Position numbers and translations under genes: made by a program. This document shows, in pieces, positions 5,424 to 5,744 of a DNA stretch of 5,744 nt. This DNA comes from Nitrososphaera sp. (GTDB lineage: Archaea; Thermoproteota; Nitrososphaeria; Nitrososphaerales; Nitrososphaeraceae), in contig JAKEIF010000123.1 of assembly GCA_022545875.1 (NCBI GenBank), forward strand, positions 1-5,744. Direction: 5' to 3'. A model generated the notes under the pieces. That model worked only from the letters and a program-made list of their open reading frames with translations, was not told the DNA's origin and made no database searches. Positions within the stretch are counted from its first letter, which is position 1, and each line of letters begins with the position of its first letter.

Positions 5424-5744
5424 CTTGTCCTATCTTTTGCAAAACTTGGGCTGACACAATCTCCAAGGTCCTCTTGACCGACATTTTGCTCCTTGCAGCG
5501 ATTATCTTGATATCGTCAAATTCTGGCTTGACGCTGGTAATTCGCCCGGCAGGCGATTCTTTCGCTACTTTTACATGAACATTAAAGACATTGCCCCCGA
5601 CCGTTACGGGCACAGTCGTTATAGTACGCGGTAGGACGAACCGCTCAACTTCTTGCACCCTTGCGCCTAGCGTTCCGGACTCTTTGAACAGCACTTCAAG
5701 CACGTCATTTAGTTGCCTTTTTTCAGATATAATTCTAATGAGAT
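5419..5744 (-). CDS. larC: LarC, nickel insertion protein for the nickel-pincer cofactor, C-terminal part only
   Basis: LarC is the CTP-dependent nickel insertase (cyclometallase) that completes nickel-pincer nucleotide synthesis after LarE. The frame is open to the right edge, so the gene starts outside the window; about 107 C-terminal residues are present. A GTG at 5703 is internal, since the residues before it (SEKRQLNDVLEVLF) continue the family alignment. Recognisable family features are the FKESGTLGARV segment, RFVLPRTITTV, the beta strands around VFNVHVKVAKES, GRITSVKPEFDD (the family's PEYDD-like motif), and the closing helix with KRTLEIVSAQVLQKIG. This region corresponds to the CTP-binding C-terminal domain (LarC2 where the gene is split). 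The nickel-binding N-terminal part is not visible. The gene ends in TGA and is followed in the same reading frame by larE. Identification rests on recalled family character, but the larE neighbour makes it firm. Confidence 0.88.
   Translation of the reverse strand, partial: LIRIISEKRQLNDVLEVLFKESGTLGARVQEVERFVLPRTITTVPVTVGGNVFNVHVKVAKESPAGRITSVKPEFDDIKIIAARSKMSVKRTLEIVSAQVLQKIGQG

Noticed and set aside
1..5744. Mobile elements, CRISPR repeats, tRNA or rRNA genes, riboswitches
   Set aside because: Almost every base lies in recognised coding sequence, and no direct or inverted repeats, spacer arrays or structured RNA signatures were seen by eye.

Overview
The window looks like chromosome from an ammonia-oxidising archaeon (Nitrososphaerota/Thaumarchaeota, probably Nitrososphaera-like). 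The main reasons are a three-gene archaeal acyl-CoA carboxylase set (carboxyltransferase, biotin carboxylase, separate biotin carrier), the very tight gene packing, ribosome sites matching the archaeal GGAGGTGAT pattern, and a roughly balanced base composition judged by eye. The genus is inferred from recalled protein character and was not searched. No mobile element, tRNA, rRNA, CRISPR array or long non-coding stretch is visible. The longest gap between genes is about 34 bases.

The left half (1-2891, plus strand) is a carboxylase operon: the end of the carboxyltransferase gene (pccB, cut by the window edge), biotin carboxylase (accC, from ATG 869) and the biotin carboxyl carrier protein (accB). 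In this group of archaea these subunits form the bifunctional acetyl-CoA/propionyl-CoA carboxylase, which makes both carboxylations of the 3-hydroxypropionate/4-hydroxybutyrate CO2-fixation cycle. AccC carboxylates biotin on AccB using ATP and bicarbonate, and PccB passes the carboxyl group to the acyl-CoA.

The right half (2894-5744, minus strand) converges on that operon, with only 2 bases between the two stop codons. Read in its own direction it runs larC (C-terminal part only), larE, a NifS/IscS-type cysteine desulfurase and a Bcp/AhpE-like peroxiredoxin. LarC and LarE belong to nickel-pincer nucleotide (NPN) cofactor biosynthesis: LarE inserts sulfur and LarC inserts nickel. The larE and desulfurase genes overlap by 17 bases. 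LarE has exactly three cysteines, a CxxC pair plus the family's sulfur-transfer cysteine, which is the pattern of [4Fe-4S] LarE enzymes that are not consumed in the reaction. Together these suggest a sulfur-supply module for NPN synthesis.

The most unusual point is the start of larE. The conserved N-terminal helix is encoded, but no ATG, GTG or TTG lies in frame before it. larC and larE share one reading frame separated by a single TGA. An ACG codon at 5412-5410, six bases after a GGTGA ribosome site that overlaps that TGA, restores a normal 270-residue LarE. It is therefore either an ACG start, a recent ATG-to-ACG change, or a base error.
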